Shown piece after piece: positions 17,235-25,598 of a DNA stretch of 37,772 bases (position 1 is the first letter of the stretch; each line of letters starts with the position of its first letter). The stretch is from an uncultured Lentibacter sp. (GTDB lineage Bacteria > Pseudomonadota > Alphaproteobacteria > Rhodobacterales > Rhodobacteraceae). The notes under the pieces were generated by a model. That model was not told where the DNA came from. It searched no databases and saw only the letters and a list, made by a program, of their open reading frames with translations. Position numbers and translations under genes: made by a program. Location of the stretch: assembly GCF_937123735.1 (NCBI RefSeq), contig NZ_CAKZKL010000008.1, positions 1 through 37,772 on the forward strand, given 5' to 3'.

Positions 17235-17919
17235 CAACCTCCTGTTTCGCGAGGGCGCGTTTACGCTGCGGGCCCATTGGCAGCTTGAGGCGCAGGCGCG
17301 GGTTGCGCTGATCGGCCCGTCGGGGGCGGGCAAATCCACCTTGCTCGCCTTGATTGGCGGCTTTTTGCAACCTCACAGCGGGCGCTTGCTTTGGCGCGGG
17401 GCAGATATCACCGCAACCACACCTTCGCAGCGGCCGGTGGCGACTCTGTTTCAGGAGGGCAATTTGTTTCCGCATTTGACCGCCTATGAGAATGCCGCCC
17501 TGGCGGTAAACACCCGCTTAAAGCTGAGCGCGGTGGAAAAGCGCCGCGTTCTGGAGGCCCTGGAGCGGGTGGGGTTGGCAGGGTTTGAGGCCCGCAAACC
17601 GGCCCAGCTTTCGGGCGGTCAGGCCAGCCGGGCTGCTCTGGCGCGGGCGTTGTGTCAGGACAAGCCGCTGCTCTTGCTGGATGAGCCCTTTGCCGCCCTT
17701 GGCCCTGCGATGCGTGGAGAAATGCTTGATTTATTGACAGAAATTGCAAGCGAGCACCGCCGCGCTGTTCTGATGGTCAGCCATGATCCCAGCGACGCCC
17801 TGCGCTTTGCACAGGCGGTGAGCCTTGTTGCACAGGGTGTTGCCGCCCCACCCGAAGAGACGAAGGCTCTGTTTGCCAAGCCGCCTGCCGCCCTCAGCGC
17901 ATATCTGGGGCATGACTAA
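17218..17919 (+). CDS. thiQ: Thiamine ABC transporter, ATP-binding protein
   Basis: ThiQ drives thiamine import by ATP hydrolysis at the cytoplasmic face of ThiP. The protein is 233 residues, short as expected for ThiQ. It has Walker A GPSGAGKST near residue 32, a Q-loop in LFQEGNLFPHLTAYEN, the ABC signature LSGGQASRAALARAL, Walker B LLLLDEPFAALGP, and the switch His in VSHDPSDAL. The start is taken as GTG 17218 because GGGGAGG lies five bases upstream and the protein then begins VALILDNLLF; an ATG farther upstream lies deeper inside thiP. It is the last gene of the TPP-regulated operon. Confidence 0.94.
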   Translation: MALILDNLLFREGAFTLRAHWQLEAQARVALIGPSGAGKSTLLALIGGFLQPHSGRLLWRGADITATTPSQRPVATLFQEGNLFPHLTAYENAALAVNTRLKLSAVEKRRVLEALERVGLAGFEARKPAQLSGGQASRAALARALCQDKPLLLLDEPFAALGPAMRGEMLDLLTEIASEHRRAVLMVSHDPSDALRFAQAVSLVAQGVAAPPEETKALFAKPPAALSAYLGHD

Positions 17920-17925
17920 AGCCTT

Positions 17926-18058
17926 AAGGCTGCGTTATGCGGTGTTAACCGTGATGGCCTAGGCCTTTTTGGGGGGGTGCAACCCGTGCACAGGGCGTGC
18001 ACAAAGCGTGCACCGGGGAAACCGGTTTTGCCCTGGCACAAACTGGTTAACGCAGCCT
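17926..18058. repeat. Intergenic block with an inverted repeat enclosing three 11-bp GTGCAC repeats
   Basis: Between the convergent thiQ and MFS genes, AGGCTGCGTTA near 17927 recurs inverted as TAACGCAGCCT at about 18048-18058. Inside are three tandem 11-base units, each starting CGTGCAC, at 17985, 17996 and 18007. Each unit contains the palindrome GTGCAC. The exact 11-base spacing places the palindromes on about one face of the helix. It may act as a bidirectional terminator or a protein binding array; no T-run follows. Confidence 0.5.
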
Positions 18059-18061
18059 GCG

Positions 18062-19276
18062 CTACCCGGTGAGGAGCAGGCGGCGGGCGCCAAGGCGCGG
18101 GTGCAAGCTGCCGGCCAGAAGCCAGGCGCAAAACAGCGCCCCCCCTGTGAGCAGGAAGACACCTGATACCGGTGCAAACAGCAACACGCCCCAGGCCAGC
18201 CCGGGGGTGAGAATTCCGGACACATCGCGATAGGAGGAATAGACCGCCGACATCTCGGTGCGCTCGGAGGGTTTCACGGCCATGAGAAAGGGCAGCCCGG
18301 CACAGACATCCAGTGTGATGAGAAAGATCGAGCTGACAAACAGGCTGACAAGCGTTGCCTGTGGCCAGCTCTCCAGCAGCCCTCCGAGTGCAAACAACAA
18401 GGCTGCGGCCAGAAACCCGGTGCGCACAGCAATCCTTACAGAACTGCGCTGCATGAGTGTGAGGATGATGGGCGAAGCAAAAAGCGCGGCGTTGGTGAGG
18501 GAGAGCAAAAGCCCGCCCAGCTGGTCGCTGAGGCCGCTCTGAACGGCGTAGATAGGGAGATAGACGACATAGGCCCACCAGCCGCAGGACCGGATGACAG
18601 CAAAGGTAAAGCCCGCAACAAGCCGTGGCTGCTGCAAGAAGCGGCCAAGAAAGGCCAGCGGATTTGGCGAGGCCTGCCGGGCGCGGGTGATGAGCTTGCC
18701 ATTGCCCAGCCGCATGTAAAAGAAGACTGTCAGCATGATGAGCGCGGAGGTGCCCGAGAGCAGGAAAGGTGCGGGATGCCACCAGCTGTAAAGCGAGATC
18801 CCGATGAGCGGCCCGCCTGTCCAGCCGAGGGCGGAATAGACCATGCGCAAAGTTTCGCTGCGGCCCAGTTCGATGCGCTTGATGTAGTCCAGAACATAGG
18901 CGTTGAAGCACACGAAGGTTACGACTGTGGCCATGGCATTGAGCGCTAAGGCAGGGACAACCCCATTGGGCCCCAGCACAACCGCGCAGGCGCAGCCCAA
19001 GGCAAACAGGCTGGCCCCGAAGGCATAGAGCCAGCGACGCGGGACGAACCGGTTGAGGAATGGCACCAGCAGCCCAACGGCAAGCGAGGCAAGCCCGATA
19101 TAGAAATATACCGCACTGACCGCGGCCGCACTTCCCAAAACCTCGTAGAGGGCAATGGGAAAAACAGAAATCAACACCCCGCGGGTGACGCCTTCCAATC
19201 CGGCCAATAGGGCGAACCCGTGAACGGAAGGGGCAGGCGCGTGGCGGAGCCACTCGGGAATACGACGCTCGAACAT
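18062..19276 (-). CDS. Major facilitator superfamily transporter
   Basis: This is a 404-residue inner membrane protein with about twelve hydrophobic helices in two six-helix halves and a loop near residue 200 (RLGNGKLITRARQASPNPLAFLG). The first half has FPIALYEVLGSAAAVSAVYFYIGLASLAVGLL followed by a basic loop (NRFVPRRWL) in the place of the MFS motif A. No family-specific substrate motif was recognised. It starts at ATG 19276 and faces away from petC across a 375-base intergenic region. It converges with thiQ, and no operon partner is visible. Confidence 0.85.
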   Translation of the reverse strand: MFERRIPEWLRHAPAPSVHGFALLAGLEGVTRGVLISVFPIALYEVLGSAAAVSAVYFYIGLASLAVGLLVPFLNRFVPRRWLYAFGASLFALGCACAVVLGPNGVVPALALNAMATVVTFVCFNAYVLDYIKRIELGRSETLRMVYSALGWTGGPLIGISLYSWWHPAPFLLSGTSALIMLTVFFYMRLGNGKLITRARQASPNPLAFLGRFLQQPRLVAGFTFAVIRSCGWWAYVVYLPIYAVQSGLSDQLGGLLLSLTNAALFASPIILTLMQRSSVRIAVRTGFLAAALLFALGGLLESWPQATLVSLFVSSIFLITLDVCAGLPFLMAVKPSERTEMSAVYSSYRDVSGILTPGLAWGVLLFAPVSGVFLLTGGALFCAWLLAGSLHPRLGARRLLLTG

Positions 19277-19580
19277 AGGGCCAGACTGCGCTTCGGGCAG
19301 GGTTGTTCTGTTCCGTTTTCGACGTGGGAGAATGTTTGCGACAGAGAAAGGTCAGAATATCGCCCATCGGGCTATTGGTGTTTTTCGACCTCGCTTGTCT
19401 TTTTTCTTTCTACAAATATCCAATCCCACAGATCCCAAATGCGCGTCCCCAAGAGGTGTTGCGCCGCGCCTGCGCGCGTCGCCACGGGGGCGGGGCTGGC
19501 CCGAAGGGCCAGCCCCGCCCTCCACCGCGATGCCGAAGGCAGCGCAAAACCTTGCTGCAAGCAACAGCCCTCAAAATGCA
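19277..19580. other. Intergenic region upstream of the MFS gene and beyond the petABC terminator
   Basis: No gene is supported here. The stretch from about 19380 is locally AT-rich (TTTTTTCTTTCTACAAATATCC) and then turns very GC-rich. It contains the strong hairpin at 19488-19520. A promoter for the minus-strand MFS gene should lie just right of 19276, but I cannot define its boxes with confidence. Confidence 0.5.
19488..19520. repeat. Strong extragenic palindrome
   Basis: Perfect 15-base arms (GGGCGGGGCTGGCCC and its complement) flank a 3-base GAA spacer. The hairpin has no T-run on either side, which argues against a simple intrinsic terminator. It resembles the very GC-rich extragenic palindromes scattered through Rhodobacteraceae genomes, such as the one at 22656. 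Confidence 0.75.
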
Positions 19581-19609
19581 AAACCCCCGCCTGTTGAGAG
19601 CGGGGGTTT
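19581..19609 (-). terminator. Rho-independent terminator of petABC
   Basis: A perfect 10-base stem (AAACCCCCGC paired with GCGGGGGTTT) with a 9-base loop lies 43 bases after the petC stop. On the minus strand it is followed by TTTTGCATTTTG, a usable T-rich tail. Confidence 0.85.
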
Positions 19610-19651
19610 AGGTATTTGTGACCAGAAGAAGCCTGGTGTGGTGGACAGCTA

Positions 19652-20440
19652 TCAGGCGTTGTCTTTTCTGGGCTTGTGGGGCGCCCAGAGGCGTTTGTTG
19701 CTGAGATACAGCAGTGACGCGAGGATGGCCAGCATGATGGCTCCCATGAAGCCTGTTTGCTTGCGGGCCATCATTTTGGGTTCTGCTGTCCACATGAGGA
19801 AGGCCGAGATGTCTTCGGCGGCGTGGTGCATGGAGTTGCTATGGCCGTCGTTGAACTCGAACTGCTCGTCATAGAGCGGAGGTGCCATCGCGATCCAGCC
19901 GCCTGGGAAGGCCTTGTTCTCGTAGAACACCGTGCCGTTCTCTTCCTTTTCCTCTCCGGTGTAGCCTGTGAGGATCGAGTAGATATACTCGGGGCCGCCC
20001 ATGCCTTTGAAGAGCTGGTTCATTCCTGAGCCGTAGGGGCCGTGGAAGCCGGCGCGCTTTTTCGCCATCAGCGAGAGGTCGGGCGCGTTTTCCAGGCTGG
20101 AGCCGGGGAAGTGGTCTGTTGGCCGCGCGTCGCGGTCGTCGTCGAGCTCGGGGTCGTAGACGCTGAAGTTGGCCGAGTAGGCGCGCACTTCTGCATCCGA
20201 GAAGTGCGGACCGCCTTCATCGCCGAGTGTGCGCAGGGGCACATATTTGAGGCCGTGGCAGGCAGCGCAGCTTTCTGTAAAGACCTGAAGGCCCCGTTGC
20301 AGCTGGTTCTGATCAAAGGCGCCAAACGGGCCTTCAAAGGAGAAGTCCACATCTTCGACGTGTCCCGCCCCGCCTGCCGCGAAGGCCGCACCCGAGAGGG
20401 CGAGGGCTGCGACTGCGGAGAGTGCAAGTTTCTTAAACAT
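19652..20440 (-). CDS. petC: Cytochrome c1 of the bc1 complex
   Basis: Cytochrome c1 takes electrons from the Rieske protein and passes them to a soluble or membrane cytochrome c. The protein is 262 residues. It has a Sec signal peptide ([10 protein letters not shown] to about residue 21), the covalent haem site CAACH (Cys58, Cys61, His62), and a Met in [10 protein letters not shown] as the likely sixth ligand. A single C-terminal membrane anchor ([23 protein letters not shown]) is followed by a basic tail. The start ATG at 20440 follows AAGGACAAGGG. It is the third gene of petABC, 17 bases after petB, with a terminator downstream. Confidence 0.96.
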   Translation of the reverse strand: MFKKLALSAVAALALSGAAFAAGGAGHVEDVDFSFEGPFGAFDQNQLQRGLQVFTESCAACHGLKYVPLRTLGDEGGPHFSDAEVRAYSANFSVYDPELDDDRDARPTDHFPGSSLENAPDLSLMAKKRAGFHGPYGSGMNQLFKGMGGPEYIYSILTGYTGEEKEENGTVFYENKAFPGGWIAMAPPLYDEQFEFNDGHSNSMHHAAEDISAFLMWTAEPKMMARKQTGFMGAIMLAILASLLYLSNKRLWAPHKPRKDNA

Positions 20441-20457
20441 TGTTCCCTTGTCCTTTC

Positions 20458-21783
20458 TTATTCGGCCGGTGTGGCGTTTTTGGCGCCGTAGTTGGCTTCG
20501 AAGTCTTCCTCGATCGTGTTTGGCATGGCCAGTGGCTTCTCGACCACGCCCAGAACGGGCAGGATGACCAGGAAGTAGGCGAACCAATAGGTTGATGCGA
20601 TGAGTGACCAAGTTGCATAGGGCTCTTCGGCGGGCATTGCGCCGAGCCACATCAGGATGATGAAGTCGACAACCAGCAGCCAGAACCACCATTTGAACAT
20701 GGGGCGATACCGGCCCGAGCGGACGCGGGATGTGTCAAGCCATGGCACGAGGGCCATCACGATGATCGCGCCGAACATGGCCAGAACGCCGAAGAACTTG
20801 GCTGTGATGATGCCACCTGTGATCCAGTTGGCGGCGATCACGATCCAGACTTCTGAGGTGAAGGCGCGCAGGATTGCGTAGAACGGCAGGAAATACCATT
20901 CGGGCACGATATGCGCAGGGGTCACCAGCGGGTTGGCCTCGATGTAGTTGTCTGGGTGGCCGAGGTAGTTTGGCATGAAGCCCACAATTGACCAGAACAC
21001 CAGCAAGACAATCGCGAGGGCGAAGAGATCCTTGATGACGAAGTAGGGCCAGAAGGGCAGCGTGTCTTTCTCGGCTTCGGCTTTTGAATCGGTGCGCACG
21101 GGCACGCCTGTGGGGTTGTTATTGCCTGTGGTGTGGAAGGCCCAGATATGGACCATCACCAGCGCCGCGATCACGAAGGGCAGCAGGTAATGCAGCGAGA
21201 AGAAGCGGTTGAGCGTTGCGTTGTCAACGGCCGGTCCGCCAAGGAGCCATGTTTGCAGCGTTTCGCCCACGAAGGGGATCGCGCCGAAGAGGCCGGTGAT
21301 CACGGTGGCGCCCCAGAAGGACATTTGCCCCCATGGCAGAACATAGCCCATGAAGCCTGTGGCCATCATCAGAACGAAGATCAGCATCCCAACAATCCAG
21401 GTGACTTCACGCGGCGCCTTGTAAGAGCCGTAGTAGAGGCCACGGAAAATATGGATATAGACCGCGAAGAAGAAGAGCGAGGCGCCGTTCATGTGCAGAT
21501 AGCGCAGGAAGTGGCCGCCGTTCACGTTGCGCATGATGTGTTCGACAGAGGCGAAGGCCAGGTCGACATGCGGTGTGTAATGCATGGCAAGAATGATGCC
21601 TGTGACGATCTGCAAGGCAAGGCAGAAAGCCAGAACGATGCCCCAGATCCACCACCAGTTCAGGTTCTTGGGTGTGGGGATCATCAGGGTGTCATAGATG
21701 AGGCCGACAATCGGCAGGCGCTTGTGAAGCCACTTTGCGCCGTTTGATGTGGGCTCGTAATGGTCGTGTGGAATACCAGACAT
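20458..21783 (-). CDS. petB: Cytochrome b of the bc1 complex
   Basis: This is the quinol-oxidising, membrane-embedded subunit, 441 residues with about eight helices. It holds the two b haems; the paired histidines are visible around [21 protein letters not shown] and [25 protein letters not shown]. The Qo-site PEWY motif ([15 protein letters not shown]) is intact, as is [20 protein letters not shown]. The order petA-petB-petC and the short gaps (11 and 17 bases) show an operon. The C-terminal tail ([17 protein letters not shown]) is typical of alphaproteobacterial cytochrome b. Confidence 0.97.
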   Translation of the reverse strand: MSGIPHDHYEPTSNGAKWLHKRLPIVGLIYDTLMIPTPKNLNWWWIWGIVLAFCLALQIVTGIILAMHYTPHVDLAFASVEHIMRNVNGGHFLRYLHMNGASLFFFAVYIHIFRGLYYGSYKAPREVTWIVGMLIFVLMMATGFMGYVLPWGQMSFWGATVITGLFGAIPFVGETLQTWLLGGPAVDNATLNRFFSLHYLLPFVIAALVMVHIWAFHTTGNNNPTGVPVRTDSKAEAEKDTLPFWPYFVIKDLFALAIVLLVFWSIVGFMPNYLGHPDNYIEANPLVTPAHIVPEWYFLPFYAILRAFTSEVWIVIAANWITGGIITAKFFGVLAMFGAIIVMALVPWLDTSRVRSGRYRPMFKWWFWLLVVDFIILMWLGAMPAEEPYATWSLIASTYWFAYFLVILPVLGVVEKPLAMPNTIEEDFEANYGAKNATPAE

Positions 21784-21794
21784 TGCGCGCTTCC

Positions 21795-22355
21795 TTATCC
21801 GAGGATCAGTTCGTCGCCTTCAAAGGCAGCGACAGGAATGAGAAGGTTGAGAGGGGCCGGGCCTTTGCGGATACGGCCGGAGGTGTCGTAATGTGAGCCG
21901 TGGCAAGGGCAGAACCAGCCGCCGTAATCGCCTGCGCCGTCGCCGATCGGCACGCAGCCGAGGTGTGTGCAGACGCCGATCATGACCAGCCACTCGCCGG
22001 CTTCGTCCAACGCGCGGTTTTCGTCGCTGGCGTCCGCGTCGAAGTTGTTCTTGTTCTGAGAAGTTTGGTCGATTGTCAGCTCGTCCAGAGAGACAGCGCG
22101 GGCCGCTTCAATCTCTTCCGCCGTGCGGCGGCGGATAAATACAGGCTTGCCGAGCCACTTGACAGTGAGCTGTGTGCCCACCTCGACGCCGGAAATGTCG
22201 ACACGGATTGACGACAGCGCCTGAACATCGGCTGAAGGGTTCATCTGGTTGACCATTGGCCAGACTGCGGCCCCAGTGGCGACAGCGCCGGCACCAGCGG
22301 TGGCATAGTAGATAAAGTCTCTACGTGTGCCTGCGTGATCTTCTGCGTTGGACAC
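21795..22355 (-). CDS. petA: Rieske iron-sulfur subunit of the bc1 complex
   Basis: This 186-residue protein carries the 2Fe-2S cluster that takes the first electron from quinol. Cluster ligands are in [11 protein letters not shown] and [11 protein letters not shown]. The N-terminus has a Tat-type RRDF motif followed by an uncleaved hydrophobic anchor ([13 protein letters not shown]). The start is best placed at GTG 22355. That choice gives [14 protein letters not shown], the known Rhodobacter PetA start, with GGAG seven bases upstream. The ATG at 22361 is only two codons earlier but would leave one base between GGAG and the start codon. It is the first gene of the operon. Confidence 0.96.
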   Translation of the reverse strand: MSNAEDHAGTRRDFIYYATAGAGAVATGAAVWPMVNQMNPSADVQALSSIRVDISGVEVGTQLTVKWLGKPVFIRRRTAEEIEAARAVSLDELTIDQTSQNKNNFDADASDENRALDEAGEWLVMIGVCTHLGCVPIGDGAGDYGGWFCPCHGSHYDTSGRIRKGPAPLNLLIPVAAFEGDELILG

Positions 22356-22655
22356 GAGCATTCTCCATTTTTCTCAGGCGTTTGCCGCCTACACGGTATA
22401 CAGGGCCGCAGATTCCTGCAGCCACTTGCTGGCGTTCTTTAAACCTGCTTTTGGCGCAGGTCTAGCTTAGATTGGCGGAAGATACGTTGTGTCGCGGCCA
22501 AACCCCTCTGATGCGCTGCTTTTGGCAGAGGGTTGGCAGAGGGTTGTTAGAGGGCCTGAGCGCCTGCACAGCCCCTCTCAACGCAGCCGATCGCCCCAAC
22601 CCATGATTCGCTTTTTGGCCCTGTTTGTTTTCTTCAGAAACATCTCTGGGGGGGG
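22356..22655. other. petABC upstream region, no gene
   Basis: This stretch should contain the petABC promoter, read on the minus strand. A TATACC hexamer in TGTATACCGTGTAG around 22400 is a possible -10 element, without a convincing -35. A 6-base inverted repeat ACCTGC/GCAGGT (22443-22461, 7-base loop), with TTTAAAG after it on the minus strand, might terminate transcription from the gene to the right. Nothing else was recognised. Confidence 0.35.
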
Positions 22656-22703
22656 GCCGGGGGGCTGGCCCCCCGGCGGGTCGGATTTGCAAAGCAAATC
22701 CGA
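22656..22703. repeat. Double extragenic palindrome
   Basis: Two perfect palindromes stand side by side: GCCGGGGGG/CCCCCCGGC (22656-22677, 4-base loop) and TCGGATTTGC/GCAAATCCGA (22681-22703, AAA loop). The unit lies just after the stop of the PhnD-like gene. The layout is that of a dispersed Rhodobacteraceae intergenic repeat, and it may also end transcription. Confidence 0.7.
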
Positions 22704-22709
22704 AACCCT

Positions 22710-23465
22710 TCAGCAGCAGGCCCTGTCCGGCGGGGTTGGCACCGCCAGGTAGGCGTCTTTGGGAATTTGCACATAGCCCCGCAGGCCGAGGGCGGCGCTG
22801 TCGGGTGTGGGCAGGCGCGCATGGGCCGCCGTCAGCGCGGCGGCAATGGTGGTGCTGTCTTGGCCCTTGCCCGTGATCATTGGCAGTGCGGGGGTGGGGG
22901 CAGTCCACTCCAAGACCCTGAGTTGGTGGGCAAAGGCTTCATGGGCCACAATCAAGCGCCATGTTTGGGCGTCGATTGCGGCAATGTCGGCCTGGCCTTG
23001 GGCCACAGCGCGGGCGGAGCGCAGATGCCCGCCGGTTTGCACGCGTGTCTCAAACCAGAAGCCCGCTGCCATGCAATGAAAATAGGGCGCGGCGAAGCCC
23101 GATTGCGAAAAGTTCTGGTTGTAGGCAAGGCGCGCATCTTCAAAGCTGGCAAGGCTTTTGCGGGGGTCATCGGCCCGCACGACAAGGGCGCTGCGGTAGT
23201 GGCCCGGGGCGCAGCCTTCCAGCCCGTAATCGGGCGTGGCGACAAGCTGGACACTGTCGCAGAGTCTTGTGCGGTAGGGCAGCCCACAGGTCTGGCTCAA
23301 CACCAGATCGGGGTGCTCCCAGACAAAGAATTCCTCCGCCTCCTGCGAGAGCGTTTCGGGGCTGTCGACGCCGCGCGCGGCCAGCTCCTCGCGGATGAGC
23401 GCCCAAAAGCGGGCATGTGCGCCCTCAAGCTCGGGGCGGGCATACATCATCAGGCTGGCGATCAT
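22710..23465 (-). CDS. PhnD/SsuA-type substrate-binding domain protein without a signal peptide
   Basis: This 251-residue protein resembles the periplasmic binding proteins of phosphonate/phosphite transporters. The matching segments are FFVWEHPDLVLSQTCGLPYRT, then YRSALVVRADDPRKSLASFEDARLAYNQNFSQSGF and GQADIAAIDAQTWRLI. The start ATG at 23465 follows GGGAGG and gives MIASLMMYARPELEG, with no hydrophobic signal sequence. No ABC permease or ATPase is next to it; its neighbours are a GST and a PaiB-like gene. It is therefore more likely a cytoplasmic ligand-binding protein than an import receptor. The ligand is unknown. Confidence 0.8.
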   Translation of the reverse strand: MIASLMMYARPELEGAHARFWALIREELAARGVDSPETLSQEAEEFFVWEHPDLVLSQTCGLPYRTRLCDSVQLVATPDYGLEGCAPGHYRSALVVRADDPRKSLASFEDARLAYNQNFSQSGFAAPYFHCMAAGFWFETRVQTGGHLRSARAVAQGQADIAAIDAQTWRLIVAHEAFAHQLRVLEWTAPTPALPMITGKGQDSTTIAAALTAAHARLPTPDSAALGLRGYVQIPKDAYLAVPTPPDRACC

Positions 23466-23487
23466 CGCAGCACCTCCCTGGCCTGCC

Positions 23488-24090
23488 TCACGCGGGGGCC
23501 GTGGCGGCCATGCTGTCGCGTTTGTCAAAGGCGGCCTGCCAGGCGGCCAGCGCGTCGACGCCTGTGCGCCAGCCGCGCGCGTCATGGCGCAAATCAAGGT
23601 AGGACAGCGCGCAGCCCACGGCGATATGGCTCATGTCAGTGGGGCCGGCGAGGTGGCTCATCCAGCGCGCGTTGATCACATCGAGCGCGGCGCGGATCTT
23701 GCCCCATTGGGCGTCCAGCCAGACGGGAAATTGCTGCTCCGGCGGGCGCAGGCGGCCTTCATAGGTGATGAGCACGGCCGCATCCATGATCGCATCGGCC
23801 ATGCTTTCCAGCGTCAGCACCTCCCAGATACGCGCCTCGGGGTAGAAATTGCTGTCGGCGCGGGCATCCAGATAGCGGGTGATCACGCGGCTGTCGTGCA
23901 GGGCGGGGCCATCGGGGCGGATCAGCGCGGGGATTTTGCCTGTGGGGTTGGCCGCGCGCACATGGTCCGGAGTGTTGATCGGCGTTGTGCCGGCCTCGAC
24001 CTCTTCCACGGCATCCCATTGGCCGGTTTCATGCAGCAGCACGCGGACTTTCCGGGCAAAGGGCGAGGCTTGTGAGGAGATGAGTTGCAT
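23488..24090 (-). CDS. Glutathione S-transferase family protein (1)
   Basis: This 200-residue protein has the N-terminal thioredoxin-like GST domain (SSQASPFARKVRVLLHETG, where a Ser of SPF is the likely glutathione-activating residue; later NPTGKIPAL and the DSRVITRYLDA glutathione-binding segment). The C-terminal domain is helical. It starts at ATG 24090 after AAAGG. It sits 22 bases upstream of the PhnD-like gene and 57 bases after the PaiB-like gene, all on the minus strand. A detoxification or thiol-transfer role is the family default; the substrate is unknown. Confidence 0.9.
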   Translation of the reverse strand: MQLISSQASPFARKVRVLLHETGQWDAVEEVEAGTTPINTPDHVRAANPTGKIPALIRPDGPALHDSRVITRYLDARADSNFYPEARIWEVLTLESMADAIMDAAVLITYEGRLRPPEQQFPVWLDAQWGKIRAALDVINARWMSHLAGPTDMSHIAVGCALSYLDLRHDARGWRTGVDALAAWQAAFDKRDSMAATAPA

Positions 24091-24147
24091 GGGGTGACCT
24101 TTCCTGTTCGTGGCGAGGTTAGGCGCGCTTTGCCGCGCTGTCTATCC

Positions 24148-24768
24148 TCATGCGGGGGGAGCGCGCATGAGCGCCGCGAGGGCGGTGGTTTCCAGCCCGA
24201 GGCCTGCCTTAGCCGCCCCTTCTGCGCCGCCGAGGCGGGCGGCATCGGGCTTGTTCTGGCCGAGTTTCCAGGTGCCTTCGACGGTCTTTATATCGAGCCG
24301 GAAGGGCACGATCTGGCGCATCATCTTGGCGAGGACCTCAGGGGTCATTTTGCCCATCGTCCATTCCGGCTTGGGTGCGAGGCGGGCTTCAAACTGCGCC
24401 GAAAGCCGCGCGAGCACGCCCTCAAGCGCCGCGTCGGGGAGGCGGGTGAGCGTGCCGGTGAGGTGCACGGCGACGTAATTCCATGTGGGGACCTGATCTG
24501 CCACGCCATACCAATCGGGCGAGATATAGCTGTGCGGGCCTTGCACGGCGAGGCGGGCAGGCGCGGGGGCGGTGAGCGCGCGGGTGATCTCGGTGCTGCG
24601 CACGAGGTGCAGCTCGGCATAAGCGCCGCATTCGGAGAGCTCGAAGGGAATGTGGCTGATGAGCGGCGCGCCTGCGGTGCTCAGGCTCAGAAGGCCAAAG
24701 CTCTGCGCGCGGGCGAAGGCGAGGTTTTGCGCTGTTTCAGCGCTGCGAAAGGCTGGGTTCGGGTGCAT
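24148..24768 (-). CDS. PaiB-like FMN-binding (negative transcriptional regulator) family protein
   Basis: The protein is 206 residues and matches the PaiB/FMN-binding family. Matching segments are MHPNPAFR at the start, then LISHIPFEL, the GPHSYISPDWY block and VPTWNYVAVHLTG, and in the C-terminal part MRQIVPFRLDIKTVEGTWKLGQNKP. Bacillus PaiB affects sporulation and protease genes, but many relatives are simple flavin-binding split-barrel proteins, so a regulatory role is not assured. The ATG at 24768 lies three bases after the stop of the second GST gene, so the two are one transcription unit. Confidence 0.9.
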   Translation of the reverse strand: MHPNPAFRSAETAQNLAFARAQSFGLLSLSTAGAPLISHIPFELSECGAYAELHLVRSTEITRALTAPAPARLAVQGPHSYISPDWYGVADQVPTWNYVAVHLTGTLTRLPDAALEGVLARLSAQFEARLAPKPEWTMGKMTPEVLAKMMRQIVPFRLDIKTVEGTWKLGQNKPDAARLGGAEGAAKAGLGLETTALAALMRAPPA

Positions 24769-24771
24769 GGG

Positions 24772-25410
24772 CTAGCTTTCCGGGAAGGGGTGGCCCGCCC
24801 CGGAGGGCTGCCACGGCGGGTATTTCTGCATGATCGCGGCAAAGCGCGGCGCAGCCTTGAAGGCCGAAAGCCAGCTTTGCACGGCGGGCCAGGGCTGTGC
24901 GGCAAACCACGCCTGATCAATATGAGCGAACTGGCGCACGAAAGGCAGGATGGCCAGATCGGCCAGCTTGGGCTGAGGGCCGAAGAGCCAGCTTTCTGCG
25001 CCGATCTGCGCATCAAGCTTGGCGATGAAGGCGCTGGCGCGCGTGCGCTCTGTCTCCATATTGCTCTCGGGATAGCGCGTGGCGTATTTGGTGCGGTCCA
25101 GCGCCTGTTTGAAGGGGCCGTCGCATTCGGCAATGAGCGCGTGGCCTTCGGCGGGCATATCGAGCAGCGCCTCCGGATCATGCTGCGCGAGGGCGTAGAG
25201 CATGATGTCGAGGCTTTCATCAATCTGGCGCGTGCCAAGGTCAAGGCAGGGCACAGTGGCGCTGGGCGAGGCGGCGCGGAAGGCAGCGGGCTTGTCGCGC
25301 AGCAGGATTTCGCGCAGCTCTACGCTCAGCCCCGCAGAGGCGAGGCCGAGGCGGGCGCGCATGGCATAGGGGCAGCGGCGAAAGGACCAGAGGACAGGGG
25401 GCTGTGACAT
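24772..25410 (-). CDS. Glutathione S-transferase family protein (2)
   Basis: This 212-residue protein has an N-terminal glutaredoxin-like half (VLWSFRRCPYAMRARLGLASAG) with Cys in the C-P-Y-A position, suggesting an omega- or beta-like cysteine-type GST. TVPCLDLG and QIDESLDIMLYAL are the expected glutathione contacts. The C-terminal domain ends in QKYPPWQPSG. The start is taken as ATG 25410 (MSQPPVLWSF); a longer start at 25473 would add a non-conserved hydrophobic lead. It is the first gene of the leftward group ending at the PhnD-like gene. Confidence 0.88.
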   Translation of the reverse strand: MSQPPVLWSFRRCPYAMRARLGLASAGLSVELREILLRDKPAAFRAASPSATVPCLDLGTRQIDESLDIMLYALAQHDPEALLDMPAEGHALIAECDGPFKQALDRTKYATRYPESNMETERTRASAFIAKLDAQIGAESWLFGPQPKLADLAILPFVRQFAHIDQAWFAAQPWPAVQSWLSAFKAAPRFAAIMQKYPPWQPSGAGHPFPES

Positions 25411-25598
25411 GGCCCAGAGGTAGCGCGCCGCCGGGACAAGCGCAAACAAAAGCACAGCGTGGCTTTTCTGCATGGGCGCGGGAGAAGTTCACCACAGCGC
25501 TTGCAAGGCCAGAGCCGCGCGGCCTATTCTTGGCCAATCGGTTTTAAGGGGTCGGGCCTGAGCGCCGGGTGCGCTCGATCTGGTATATGGGTGAAAAG

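Noticed and set aside
15537..17339. Minus-strand frame of 600 codons opposite thiP
   Set aside because: It is Gln/Arg/Pro/His-rich, fully antisense to an intact thiP, and matches no family.
17985..18017. GTGCAC repeats considered as replication iterons
   Set aside because: There are only three units, no replication initiator gene nearby and no AT-rich unwinding region, and the site lies between ordinary chromosomal genes.
17916..19367. Alternative minus-strand frame of 483 codons over the MFS gene
   Set aside because: It lies in a different frame from the clear twelve-helix transporter and is Cys/His/Arg-rich without membrane helices.
24085..25407. Plus-strand frame of 440 codons over the GST/PaiB genes
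   Set aside because: It is antisense to three recognisable proteins and has no conserved motif.
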